From contig NZ_JAZGLW010000008.1 of NCBI RefSeq assembly GCF_036409155.1, positions 62,001-126,000 of the forward strand: a stretch of 64,000 bases of DNA, read 5' to 3'. Below the pieces are notes generated by a model. It had not been told where the DNA came from and made no database searches. It saw only the letters and a list, made by a program, of their open reading frames with translations. The stretch is from Mycobacterium sp. 050128 (GTDB lineage: Bacteria > Actinomycetota > Actinomycetes > Mycobacteriales > Mycobacteriaceae). A program made the translations under genes and the position numbers. Below, one piece after another: positions 1 to 7,783 of the stretch. How positions within the stretch are numbered: position 1 is the first letter of the stretch; each line of letters begins with the position of its first letter.

Positions 1-2
1 CC

Positions 3-371
3 GCCGCGGGGATCTCTGGAATGAGCTCACCGGCGTCAGCCTCGCCCCCGTTGGCCGGAGCCAGCCCGACCCCGAGTCCCACCGCTGCCGCCGCAGAAAG
101 CGGTGTGGGCAGTCCACCGATGTTCATGCCGCCGATGGGGGGCATGGGCGCCGGCGGCGGGGCCGCCAACCGCACCGTGAAAGACCCCGATAAGTCGATC
201 GACATGCCAGCGCGACCTCATTCGGAGCCGGTCAAAGGCGAACGCGGCGACTCGCTTCGACACACCGCCACCGTCGACGCCGCTGTCACCCCCAAAAGCG
301 GCGCCAAGCGCACGGTGACTATCAGGTCACGCAACAGGCCCGTGGACCCCGACCCCGGGGACTCGCAGTGA
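3..371 (+). CDS. C-terminal part of an ESX secreted or accessory protein, cut by the window edge
   Basis: The reading frame is open through the left edge, so the Met at 21 is probably internal and the gene starts outside the window. The visible 122 residues are rich in Ala, Pro and Gly, with a Met/Gly/Pro patch near positions 121-165 (PPMFMPPMGGMGAGGG) and then a charged tail. Low-complexity tails of this sort are common in PPE proteins and EspB/EspK-like proteins encoded beside ESX loci. The stop overlaps the next start by 3 nt (GTGA), so it belongs to the downstream transcription unit. Exact family unknown because the N-terminal domain is missing. Confidence 0.55.
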   Translation, partial: AAGISGMSSPASASPPLAGASPTPSPTAAAAESGVGSPPMFMPPMGGMGAGGGAANRTVKDPDKSIDMPARPHSEPVKGERGDSLRHTATVDAAVTPKSGAKRTVTIRSRNRPVDPDPGDSQ

Positions 372-544
372 CGACAATCCGATCACGAGCGCCTGGCCGG
401 GGCGTCGAAACTGCCAAATCCGACGCCTACCAGGCCGATAAGAAGCTGACCGCCGGGGTGCTGGCGAGGCTCGAGCTGGCGTCGACAGCCCTGAGCAAGC
501 TGCGGGAAGAAATCGCGGCCAACGATGATCGTGAGGTCAAGTGA
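368..544 (+). CDS. small protein resembling the N-terminus of the following YbaB-like gene
   Basis: A 58-residue ORF starting with GTG inside the stop of the upstream gene and ending inside the start of the next one (GTGA overlaps at both ends), which argues for translation by coupling. Residues about 20-52 (from DAYQADKKLTAGVLARLE onward) match the first 40 residues of the next protein (GYQADKNLAASVIARMER), with several identities in the same register. It therefore looks like a truncated tandem copy lacking the beta-sheet half of a YbaB fold, or a helical partner that pairs with the full-length copy. No function can be assigned. Confidence 0.5.
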   Translation: MTTIRSRAPGRGVETAKSDAYQADKKLTAGVLARLELASTALSKLREEIAANDDREVK

Positions 545-924
545 CGGTCTACGAATACGACGGCTATCAGGCGGACAAGAATCTAGCCGCCAGTGTGATA
601 GCGCGCATGGAACGGGTGTCAACGATGCTTTCCAAAGTCCTCGAGGAGATGGATAGCATCGACCTCGAAGCCACCGGCGGAGACGGCGACGTCGTGCTGT
701 CGGTGAACTCGCACGGGCAACTCACGTCGTTGTCCCTGGCTCAGGGCTGCACCACCCGCTACTCACATGGTGCGTTGGCCGAGTTGATTAACACGACGAT
801 CGACGAGGCAGTGAACGCCGCCGCCGCCGAAACAGCCAGCGTCGGCGGCCAGGACCAAGAAGCGCTCGACGCCGCAGTGCAAGCCTTCATCGACCCGAAC
901 AGTGAAATCTGGACCGCCCCCTGA
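541..924 (+). CDS. YbaB/EbfC-like protein of the ESX locus (EspL-like)
   Basis: A 127-residue protein with an N-terminal helix (about 8-42), a beta region holding the pattern VVLSVNSHGQLTSLSL (about 50-67) and C-terminal helices (about 74-115). This helix-sheet-helix order and the G-L-T-L pattern fit the YbaB/EbfC nucleoid-associated family, which in mycobacteria appears in ESX-1 type loci as EspL, where it supports stability of secreted substrates. The GTG start overlaps the upstream stop. The neighbours (EspC-like, EspK-like) agree with an ESX accessory role. DNA binding is not shown; the EspL analogy is inference from context and fold pattern. Confidence 0.65.
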   Translation: MTVYEYDGYQADKNLAASVIARMERVSTMLSKVLEEMDSIDLEATGGDGDVVLSVNSHGQLTSLSLAQGCTTRYSHGALAELINTTIDEAVNAAAAETASVGGQDQEALDAAVQAFIDPNSEIWTAP

Positions 925-981
925 GAAGAAGCGGTAGTCCCTGGATTCGGGCGCAATGGTAGCCCGATGTCGTAGGACAGC

Positions 982-987
982 GATACT
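982..987 (+). promoter_or_regulatory. -10 element GATACT, leaderless start for the gene at 996
   Basis: GATACT lies 8 nt before the ATG at 996 and there is no Shine-Dalgarno sequence. The same hexamer precedes the starts at 53200, 54345 and (minus strand) 36645 at 6-7 nt. This spacing puts the transcription start at or next to the start codon. Confidence 0.5.
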
Positions 988-995
988 CTGATTGC

Positions 996-1670
996 ATGTA
1001 TCCGCAGGCAGTTGGGCAGCCAGGCTACCCGGTCGTGCCGGGCAGTCCGCCCATCCCGACCAGTGGAGGCGGCGCGCCGACAGGTGCCGCGGTGTTGCCG
1101 CCGCCCCCCAACTACCTGCCGCCTGCGCACATCCCTGCGCCCCCGCCGCCGTATCGGGGACGCCGGCCGGGCTGGCTCGCGGTATGGGTGATGCTCTCCC
1201 TTGCAGTGCTTTTGGCGCTCAGTGCGACAGTGATGAGCGCTTTCAAGCTGACCGCATCAACCCCGCCCGCGACAACCACCACCGTCACCGCCCCGCCGCC
1301 GCCGCCCAGCTACAGCACCGACCAAGTCGCCGCGGCCAAAAAAGAAGCCTGCGACGCCAGCAATGCTGCCGCCGGGCCGATAGCGAACTCACAACAGAAC
1401 TTCGCCGCAGCTGCGCGCGACCGGCAGACGCCGCAATACCAGCCAGCGCTTGCCAACTTTCAGCTTGTGGTCATGGTCGAGACGCAGTACTTGCAACAAC
1501 ACCTGACCCCAGCTGCGCCAAGACCTGTGCAAGACGCCATTAACGGCTATATCAGCGCAGTTTTGGCCGCGGTCGATGCAGACACGCGCGCAGTGCCAAA
1601 CCATGATGCGCAAGCCTTTGTCGATCGGGTCGACAAGGCCAGCACTGAACTTGACAAGGTGTGTGAGTGA
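996..1670 (+). CDS. Pro-rich one-pass membrane protein, ESX accessory (paralogue of the gene at 2005)
   Basis: A 224-residue protein with a Pro/Gly-rich cytoplasmic head (residues 1-57), one transmembrane helix (about 60-84), a short Thr/Pro linker and an extracytoplasmic helical domain (about 105-224). The domain opens with YSTDQVAAAKKEACDAS, and the downstream protein at 2005 has the matching SSDQVAAARAKACELW, so the two are paralogues. Both end with a Cys near the C-terminus (KVCE, NAACR) and share the internal Cys, so a disulfide in each folded domain is plausible. It begins a translationally coupled run through 1670 and 2005. Function unknown; position suggests an envelope part of the plasmid ESX system. 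Confidence 0.65.
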   Translation: MYPQAVGQPGYPVVPGSPPIPTSGGGAPTGAAVLPPPPNYLPPAHIPAPPPPYRGRRPGWLAVWVMLSLAVLLALSATVMSAFKLTASTPPATTTTVTAPPPPPSYSTDQVAAAKKEACDASNAAAGPIANSQQNFAAAARDRQTPQYQPALANFQLVVMVETQYLQQHLTPAAPRPVQDAINGYISAVLAAVDADTRAVPNHDAQAFVDRVDKASTELDKVCE

Positions 1671-2008
1671 TGCAATCCGAGGACATTCTTCAGGTCGTGC
1701 CTGCGGCCGCGCAGTCGGCGAACATGTTGACGGGCTCGGCAACCGTAGAGTTTGCTGCGTCGGTGCCCGAGCACGCAGCCCACGGTGCGGCGGCCACCGC
1801 ACTGGGGACGGCTCACGCGGCTTCGATGTGGGCGCCGAGCGTAACAGCGAGCACAGGGGTGGACCAGCAAGTGGCGGGGGCCGGGGCGGCGCTGGCGCCG
1901 TACGGTGGCAAGGTTGCTGAGCGCAATGATCAATCGTTGACCGAGGTCGTCGAAACTGACAATCAAAATACTCAGGATTTGTCGCCGCATCCGGGCGTGA
2001 CCATATGA
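1670..2008 (+). CDS. EspC-like (DUF2580-type) ESX substrate or accessory protein
   Basis: A 112-residue, mostly helical, Ala-rich protein. Its ATG shares one base with the upstream stop (TGATG), and its own stop overlaps the next start by 4 nt. The first 20 residues (MQSEDILQVVPAAAQSANML), a mid-region AAHGAAATALGTAH and a C-terminal helix ending in a charged tail resemble the EspC/DUF2580 family of small ESX-1-associated proteins that form helical hairpins. A GTG one codon upstream is an alternative start. The family call is from memory of sequence pattern; a profile search would settle it. Confidence 0.55.
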   Translation: MQSEDILQVVPAAAQSANMLTGSATVEFAASVPEHAAHGAAATALGTAHAASMWAPSVTASTGVDQQVAGAGAALAPYGGKVAERNDQSLTEVVETDNQNTQDLSPHPGVTI

Positions 2009-2586
2009 CTACTGTCCTGGGCCCGCTCCACGCAGGGACACCGGTCCCGCCGACCCCGCCGCCATTCCCAATACCACCACCGCCTCCGGTGGGGCCGGGC
2101 CGCGGGGCGGTGGGCGCGTCGGTAGCGGTGCTCGTCGTTTCGGCCGCGGCCGCAGCGCTTGCGACAGCGGCTTGGATGACCCCGTCGACGGTTACCAGCA
2201 AGGTGGTTGTGCCGTGGTCGCCGCCTACTCCCAGCTCCGACCAGGTGGCCGCCGCGCGCGCGAAAGCGTGCGAGTTGTGGGGGTTGACCGCGACGACCAT
2301 GGACGACGCCACCAATGCCGTGGCGCATGCTCCTGCTGACTGGAACGATCCTGGTACTCAAGATGCCTTGGCTAAAGAGGCTCGGGTGATCTTGGTGGAA
2401 AGCGCCTTCTTGCGCCGCGAGTTGCCGATCGACACACCGGCAGCGATCCGGTCAGGGATCGACGATTACTTGGCGGCGAGCTCCGATATGGAAAATGCCA
2501 CCACCCACCGCAAGGGCAGCCTGCGGGATGCCGCGATCGAGCGTGCAAACACCGCAGAAGCGAAGGTCAACGCCGCTTGCCGGTAA
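2005..2586 (+). CDS. Pro-rich one-pass membrane protein, paralogue of the gene at 996
   Basis: A 193-residue protein with the same plan as the 996 product: a short Pro-rich head (residues 11-32), a transmembrane helix (about 36-58), a linker and an outer helical domain from about residue 75. The domain carries SSDQVAAARAKACELW and ends in NAACR, mirroring the paralogue. The ATG overlaps the EspC-like stop (ATGA). The arrangement paralogue / EspC-like / paralogue suggests a duplicated membrane subunit working with the small protein between them. No catalytic motif is visible. Confidence 0.65.
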   Translation: MTTVLGPLHAGTPVPPTPPPFPIPPPPPVGPGRGAVGASVAVLVVSAAAAALATAAWMTPSTVTSKVVVPWSPPTPSSDQVAAARAKACELWGLTATTMDDATNAVAHAPADWNDPGTQDALAKEARVILVESAFLRRELPIDTPAAIRSGIDDYLAASSDMENATTHRKGSLRDAAIERANTAEAKVNAACR

Positions 2587-2605
2587 CGGGCCGAAAGGGG
2601 GAGCC

Positions 2606-4996
2606 GTGGCGGACGTGCCCGCTACCAGCATCGCTGGCAACATCATCATCACGCCCGATATGGTGCCGCCAGCAGCGGAGCCGTTAGAGACACAAGCCGC
2701 GCACTACAAGGCGTTGGCCGAGAAGGTTGGTGAGCTAGAGCAGCAGCTCAGGGCCGCCAACGCGCTACGAGAAGAAGCCGCGCAATCGCCCGGTTTCGAG
2801 GCTGGCCACGAGAAGAATCGGCAATTGGCTGCTGACTATGGTCGCATGGCCGGCATCTACGGCGCGGCGGCCGACTATTTCAACGGCGTGGCGGGGGTCT
2901 ACCGGGACGCGCACACGGCTCAGCAGAACATTGTGGTGAAAGCCAACGCTGAACTATCCCAGGCCAAAAACCCGGTACAACAGCAAGAGATCGTTGCGCG
3001 TTGGCACACCCGCGCGCGGGCTCTGACTACCAGTTTCGTGGGGGACGCTACGGCCAAAGCTGGCGTTTTCGAGCACACTGCAGGCACGGATATCACGGCA
3101 CTGACCTCACGGCTGGGCGGGTCGGCACCTCAATACCCCGTCCTGCCCGTCAACGGCGGGGACGGCATAGCCGTCCCGCCCGGCAAGCAGGGCACCGGGC
3201 TGGGCGATGACAACGGAACTCCCGGCGCAGCAAATGGTGACGACGGTAACGTGCCGGCAGGCGCACATTCTCCAGGTGGGCACCATCCAAAATGGGGCGA
3301 TCGTGACGTCAACGGAACAGACCCGCAGCCCGCTCCTGTACTGGGAAACCCTTTTGCCGGCGGTGGCGGGCAGATGCCTGGGGGTGGCGGAAGCGGTATA
3401 CAGTCGGTTAGTTTCCCGCCGGGGTTGACGTCGATGTCTGGGCTGGGCGGGTCGATGCCGGGTGCGGGAGGCATGGGCGGCCTGGGCTCGGGTGGAGGTC
3501 TGGGCGGGCTACCGGGGGGTTTAGGTCAGCTGCCTGGTACGCAGGCCGCTGGGTTGGGGAACCTGCCTGCCAGCGCCACTCCGGCTGCCGGGGCCCCGGC
3601 TCAGTTGGGGCCGGCGTTCTCTCAGGGCGTCTCCGCAGGATCGGCGTTGGGGTCGTTGGCGCCCGCGACGGGCACGGGGACTCCGGCCGCGGGGCAGGCC
3701 TCCGCAGCTCCGGCGGCGGGCATCACGTCAGGTGCCGGTGTTCCGTCGGCGGGGGTGGCGTCGGCGGGCGCAGCTCCGGCCGCGGTCAGTCCCGCGGGTG
3801 CGGGGCCGACTAACGCGGCCGCTCCAGCTGGTGGTGCACCGGCGGCGATGATGCTTCCGCCTCCGGGGATGGGCGCTCCGGCCGCCCCTGTGGCTGCGGG
3901 CGGCGCGAGTGCTTCGGCACCGGTCGTCCCGGCCGGCAACACCGGTACATCTGGTGCGGGGGCGTCCGCGTCTGCGGGGCCAGCGGGGGGCTCGAGTACT
4001 GGCTCGGGTGCGGTGGTTGTGCCCGCAAGTATTGCCAGTGCCGGGGCTGGTTCCCGGCAGCGCGGGCGCCCGGAGTCCGCTGAGTTGGCGACTGCAAAAG
4101 CGTTGGCGCGCAAGCTTCGTCGTGACAGTGATGTGGTTAACTACGCGTGCATTGAGTGGGCAGTCGGGGTGTTTCGCCGTGAGGCTGGTGGGCCCACTGA
4201 GTGTGTGGTGATGTCCAATGAAGGCTTCGGCTACATTCCGCAGGGAGTGTTTTTGCCGCGTACTGCGCGCCTTTTGGCCGCAGATAAGCTGGTGGACAAT
4301 CAATTTCGGGATCGTTGGTTCGGGGCGTCGGATCCCGCTGAGGTCTTAGCCGAATACGCAAGGTTACGAGGCCGCGGCGGTACGCATCTGGTCTCCATGG
4401 CGGTGACTGCGGACAGTCCGTTCGGTCGGGCGCCTGGTGTTGAATACGCGGTGTGCCAACGGGAATTGGACGAGAGGGCCTACGTCCGGCCGACTCTCGA
4501 CGATATGCACATGCATCGACTGGAAGCCCTGCACCCGGAGCTGCACGCTCGGCTGCAGGAGATGGCCACGGCGGGTCCCGAGGCGCGTGTCGTTGAAAAC
4601 CGCGCAGTTGTGAGCCTCGCCGATCAGATGATGGAGACGGTGAAGAGGTCCCAGCAGATGACGCCGGAGCTGCGGCAGATGTGGGACGCGCTGGGCACCG
4701 GCGATGAGATTTCCGAGGATGCGTGGAGCCATTACCGGATCGCCTCAACCGTCTACTACGTGAACCTCAGCGCGAATAGGCCGCGGCCGGAGGCCACCAC
4801 GGGAGATCGCGAGCGTTATCAGGCGCAATGGGTTACTGCTCGCACGATGGAACTGCTGCAAGGCTGGGAGCGGCGCCCGGCCGATGTCGCAGATATGGTC
4901 TACGCTGCGGCCGCCGCCTACCCCGGTGATTTCGGCTCGAAGTTTGACTTGCTATTGCGCGCGGTCGAGTCCGAAGTCGGCTGCAGCGTTGGGTGA
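2606..4996 (+). CDS. large Ala/Gly/Pro-rich EspK-like ESX secretion-associated protein
   Basis: 796 residues from the GTG at 2606, chosen because it is preceded by GAAAGGGGGAG and because the longer open frame runs into the upstream gene. Three parts are visible. There is a helical N-terminal domain (about 1-190), which includes the helix YKALAEKVGELEQQL. A very long low-complexity linker rich in Gly, Ala, Pro and Ser follows (about 190-510). A folded C-terminal domain (about 515-796) contains VVNYACIEWAVGVFRREAGG and ECVVMSNEGFGYIPQGVFLP. This plan matches EspK and related ESX-1 proteins, which chaperone or accompany large secreted substrates. The C-terminal part looks like the mycobacteria-restricted DUF5631/DUF5632 type; those names are from memory. 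Confidence 0.65.
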   Translation: MADVPATSIAGNIIITPDMVPPAAEPLETQAAHYKALAEKVGELEQQLRAANALREEAAQSPGFEAGHEKNRQLAADYGRMAGIYGAAADYFNGVAGVYRDAHTAQQNIVVKANAELSQAKNPVQQQEIVARWHTRARALTTSFVGDATAKAGVFEHTAGTDITALTSRLGGSAPQYPVLPVNGGDGIAVPPGKQGTGLGDDNGTPGAANGDDGNVPAGAHSPGGHHPKWGDRDVNGTDPQPAPVLGNPFAGGGGQMPGGGGSGIQSVSFPPGLTSMSGLGGSMPGAGGMGGLGSGGGLGGLPGGLGQLPGTQAAGLGNLPASATPAAGAPAQLGPAFSQGVSAGSALGSLAPATGTGTPAAGQASAAPAAGITSGAGVPSAGVASAGAAPAAVSPAGAGPTNAAAPAGGAPAAMMLPPPGMGAPAAPVAAGGASASAPVVPAGNTGTSGAGASASAGPAGGSSTGSGAVVVPASIASAGAGSRQRGRPESAELATAKALARKLRRDSDVVNYACIEWAVGVFRREAGGPTECVVMSNEGFGYIPQGVFLPRTARLLAADKLVDNQFRDRWFGASDPAEVLAEYARLRGRGGTHLVSMAVTADSPFGRAPGVEYAVCQRELDERAYVRPTLDDMHMHRLEALHPELHARLQEMATAGPEARVVENRAVVSLADQMMETVKRSQQMTPELRQMWDALGTGDEISEDAWSHYRIASTVYYVNLSANRPRPEATTGDRERYQAQWVTARTMELLQGWERRPADVADMVYAAAAAYPGDFGSKFDLLLRAVESEVGCSVG

Positions 4997-5153
4997 GCAG
5001 CGGACCTTCGTGGCACGGAGTCCTGTCACGTGACGAAACTTCGATGGGCTGGCGCGTAAGGCCCTTTCCGCTGGTTTTGGTGTTGTGTCCGGTTCTAGGC
5101 TGGGGTTTCATCCATTTTGGACGCCTTGGTAGCGGGGGCGTAGTGATTGGCGG

Positions 5154-5159
5154 TACGGT
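5154..5159 (+). promoter_or_regulatory. -10 element TACGGT, leaderless start for eccB
   Basis: TACGGT (TANNNT class) is followed by exactly 6 nt and then the GTG start of eccB at 5166. The 169-bp gap from 4997 to 5165 holds no credible gene and no Shine-Dalgarno sequence before eccB, so this gap is the likely promoter of the eccB-eccC transcript. Confidence 0.45.
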
Positions 5160-5165
5160 GCCGGT

Positions 5166-6656
5166 GTGCCGTTGAAGTTGGCGTCCAAGACGCAGGTTTC
5201 GGGTCATTTCTTCGTGCGGCGACGCTTGTCGTTTGCGTTGCTGCGCCGTTCGGTGAGCATGGAGGTCAATCCGGTTCGTTGGCATCGAACGTTGCTGATG
5301 CTGTCGGCGGTGTTGGGTGTGGTGCTGGTGGTGGGGTCGTTCGTCTACGGGTGGTTTCGGCCGGCTGGGGTGATCGACGACTCGTCGAAGATCGTTGCTG
5401 ATCGTTCATCGGGTGCTTTGTTTGTCGTCGTCGACAAGCGCCTGTATCCGGCGTTGAACCTGGTCTCGGCGCAACTAATTGCTGGTGAGCCGGATCGGCC
5501 GACGTTCGTGGCGTCGGGGGAGATCGCGAAGTGGCCGAAGGGGCCGACTGTGGGAATTCAGGGCGCTCCGGTGGAGACACCTGCGGTGCTGTCGCCTCAG
5601 GTTTCCCGTTGGGCTGTGTGCGACACGGCGCCGACTACCATTGATGGTTCGCCGCAGGTGACCGGGATTGATGGGCAGCTGTCGCTGGGTGAGGGGGCGG
5701 GGGAACTGGCGGGCGGTGAGGCCTTGTTGCTGTCTTACGGCCCGCAGGTATACCTGGTGACAAATGGTGTACGGATGCCGATCGATCTGTCTCAGTCAGC
5801 GGTCGCCGGGCCGCTGGGGATTGCGCCCGCAGCGAAGGTGACGGGGATGTCGCGGGCGCTCTTTGATGCGTTGCCGGCGGGGGGACCGTTGGTGGTTCCG
5901 GTGGTGCCCGGCGCTGGCGGACCCGCTCAGGTGGATTTGGGTCCAGGTGTGGTGATCGGTGCGGTGGTAGCGAGCCGGGACGTGGCCGCGCAGTCGGACC
6001 GTTTCTATGTGGTGCTGGCGGACGGGGTTCAGGAAGTCTCGCCGGTGGTGGCTTCGATTCTGCGGCAACATGATTCGTTCGGTTTGGCGACCCCGCCGCA
6101 GGTCTCGCCGGATCGTCTGGCTCACATTGCGGTGCGTCATGTGCTTGACGTGGAGTACTACCCAAGGTCGCCGGTTCGCTTGGTTGATGCGGGCAGTCGG
6201 CCAGTGTCGTGTGTCGCGTGGCAGTGGAGTGTGAGCGAACGCCAGGCGAGGCTGGCGGTGATCTCGGGCCGGGGGCTGCCCATACGGGCGGATCAGCGGT
6301 CGAAACTGGTGCCGCTTGTGGGTGCGGGCAATGGCGGGGTGCAAGCCAATCAGGTCTTGCTCAGTGATAGCGCTTCGACGTTTGTGAGCACTACTGGTCA
6401 GGCGTTGGATTCGCCTGCCCGCGAAACGATGTGGGTGATCAGTTCTACCGGGTCGCGCTATGGTGTCCCGTTTGACGACAACAGCGTGCAGGCGTTGGGG
6501 CTGGTGTTATCTCAGGTTCGTCCAGCGCCGTGGTCGATGCTGCAGGTGTGGCCTGCGGGGCCGGAGCTGTCTCGGGCGGCGGCGTTGACGGTGCACAGCC
6601 CGTCAGATGCTGTGGCGGTGTTGCCGACGAAGACCAATGTACGGGCTGGCGGGTAA
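5166..6656 (+). CDS. eccB: ESX core membrane component EccB
   Basis: 496 residues, the usual EccB length. The N-terminal cytoplasmic stretch carries the family pattern TQVSGHFFVRRRLSFALLRR (residues 9-28). One transmembrane helix follows (about 42-64), then a large periplasmic domain of repeats around a central core, with paired Cys (in WAVCDTAP and RPVSCVAW) in their usual places. EccB is a subunit of the EccB-EccC-EccD-EccE membrane complex and carries most of its periplasmic mass. The GTG start is fixed by the conserved N-terminus. eccCa follows after 14 bp with its own ribosome binding site, and the order eccB-eccC is standard for ESX loci. Confidence 0.95.
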   Translation: MPLKLASKTQVSGHFFVRRRLSFALLRRSVSMEVNPVRWHRTLLMLSAVLGVVLVVGSFVYGWFRPAGVIDDSSKIVADRSSGALFVVVDKRLYPALNLVSAQLIAGEPDRPTFVASGEIAKWPKGPTVGIQGAPVETPAVLSPQVSRWAVCDTAPTTIDGSPQVTGIDGQLSLGEGAGELAGGEALLLSYGPQVYLVTNGVRMPIDLSQSAVAGPLGIAPAAKVTGMSRALFDALPAGGPLVVPVVPGAGGPAQVDLGPGVVIGAVVASRDVAAQSDRFYVVLADGVQEVSPVVASILRQHDSFGLATPPQVSPDRLAHIAVRHVLDVEYYPRSPVRLVDAGSRPVSCVAWQWSVSERQARLAVISGRGLPIRADQRSKLVPLVGAGNGGVQANQVLLSDSASTFVSTTGQALDSPARETMWVISSTGSRYGVPFDDNSVQALGLVLSQVRPAPWSMLQVWPAGPELSRAAALTVHSPSDAVAVLPTKTNVRAGG

Positions 6657-6670
6657 AGGGGAAGCTGGTT

Positions 6671-7783
6671 ATGTCGACGATTCGTTTCAGCCCGTCTCGG
6701 CGGATGGCGGCGCCCAAGGTTGACGGCGGCGTGCAGTCAGTGCCGGATTCTCCGATCGCACCGCGCCGACTGCCGCTGACCAAGGCGCAGATTATTTTGC
6801 CTGCCGTCATGGGCGCGGCGTTTCTGGGCATGATGGCGATGATTTTGACCCAACCTGGGCTGCGCTCGGGTCCGATGAGCTTGTTCTCGCTGTTTGTGCC
6901 GGTGATGATGATTGTTTCGTTCGCCGGGGTGTTTATGCAGGGCCGGTTTGGCGGCGGTGATAAAGCGTTGTCTCCGCAGGCGCAGGAAGAAGAGCGCCGT
7001 GTGTACATGGATGAGCTTGACCAGACACGCGATGTGATCCAAAGCGACGCCGAGCGCCAGTTCACCAACTACCAGTTTCTGCATCCTGAGCCAGCGTTGC
7101 TGCGTGGGTTGGTTGGGTCGCCGCGGATGTGGGAGCGGTCTAGTCCAGCTGAGGACTTGGCGATGCACTTCGGATTTGTGCGGTTCGGCACTGGGACTTC
7201 GGATTTGGCGAAGAAGCTGGCTAAGCCGCGGTTGGGAGAGTCGGCCGATTACGAGCCCGTCTGTTATGACGCGCTGCGGAAGTTCTTGTTAGAGCAATCC
7301 AACATTGGTATCGCCAAACCGCTTTCGCTCAAAGCGATCCCGTTGATGACGTTGGTAGGCGAGGACGGGCCGGATACCGTGCATGGTGTAGTGCGGGCGA
7401 TGATTTGTCAGGCGGCCTGTTTTCATTCACCGCAGGACTTGAAGGTCATGGTGGTCACCGACGAGCCGGCGCGATGGGATTGGCTCAAGTGGCTGCCACA
7501 CTGCCAGCATGATCAGCTCGTTGACAGTGGCGGGCCCTTGCGGATGGTGTGGACCTCGCCGGCGGCGATGGACGCTGCGGTGGGTCACGAGCTGCACGGG
7601 GCCCGAAAGAATTACGGAGACCCGGGCGCCGGAGACAAGGTGCGCCCGCACTGGCTGGTAATCAATGACCAGCTACGTGTGGACAGTGAGTGGGATACGT
7701 TGAATCGCAGGGGTGTCGGGGGGGTCGCGGGGGTGACCTTCGTGCGTGTTGTGGTTAAGGAGGGTGGGGCAGATGACAGCTGA
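6671..7783 (+). CDS. eccCa: EccCa, N-terminal half of the ESX motor (membrane segments plus DUF/ATPase-0 domain)
   Basis: 370 residues from the ATG at 6671, preceded by AAGGGGAAG. It has a cytoplasmic head, two transmembrane helices (about 41-60 and 68-88) and the membrane-proximal EccC domain (about 150-360), recognisable by EDLAMHFGFVRFG and HWLVINDQ. No Walker A motif is present. In most EccC proteins this is one chain with three FtsK-like ATPase domains; in chromosomal ESX-1 the gene is split between the first and second ATPase. Here the chain ends before the first ATPase, and the ATPases are in the next ORF, which overlaps by 11 nt. The split is therefore at a different place from that in ESX-1. 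Confidence 0.9.
   Translation: MSTIRFSPSRRMAAPKVDGGVQSVPDSPIAPRRLPLTKAQIILPAVMGAAFLGMMAMILTQPGLRSGPMSLFSLFVPVMMIVSFAGVFMQGRFGGGDKALSPQAQEEERRVYMDELDQTRDVIQSDAERQFTNYQFLHPEPALLRGLVGSPRMWERSSPAEDLAMHFGFVRFGTGTSDLAKKLAKPRLGESADYEPVCYDALRKFLLEQSNIGIAKPLSLKAIPLMTLVGEDGPDTVHGVVRAMICQAACFHSPQDLKVMVVTDEPARWDWLKWLPHCQHDQLVDSGGPLRMVWTSPAAMDAAVGHELHGARKNYGDPGAGDKVRPHWLVINDQLRVDSEWDTLNRRGVGGVAGVTFVRVVVKEGGADDS

Noticed and set aside
4993..5175. 60-residue ORF overlapping the end of the EspK-like gene
   Set aside because: It covers the promoter-like gap before eccB, has no supporting motif and overlaps the eccB start in another frame.
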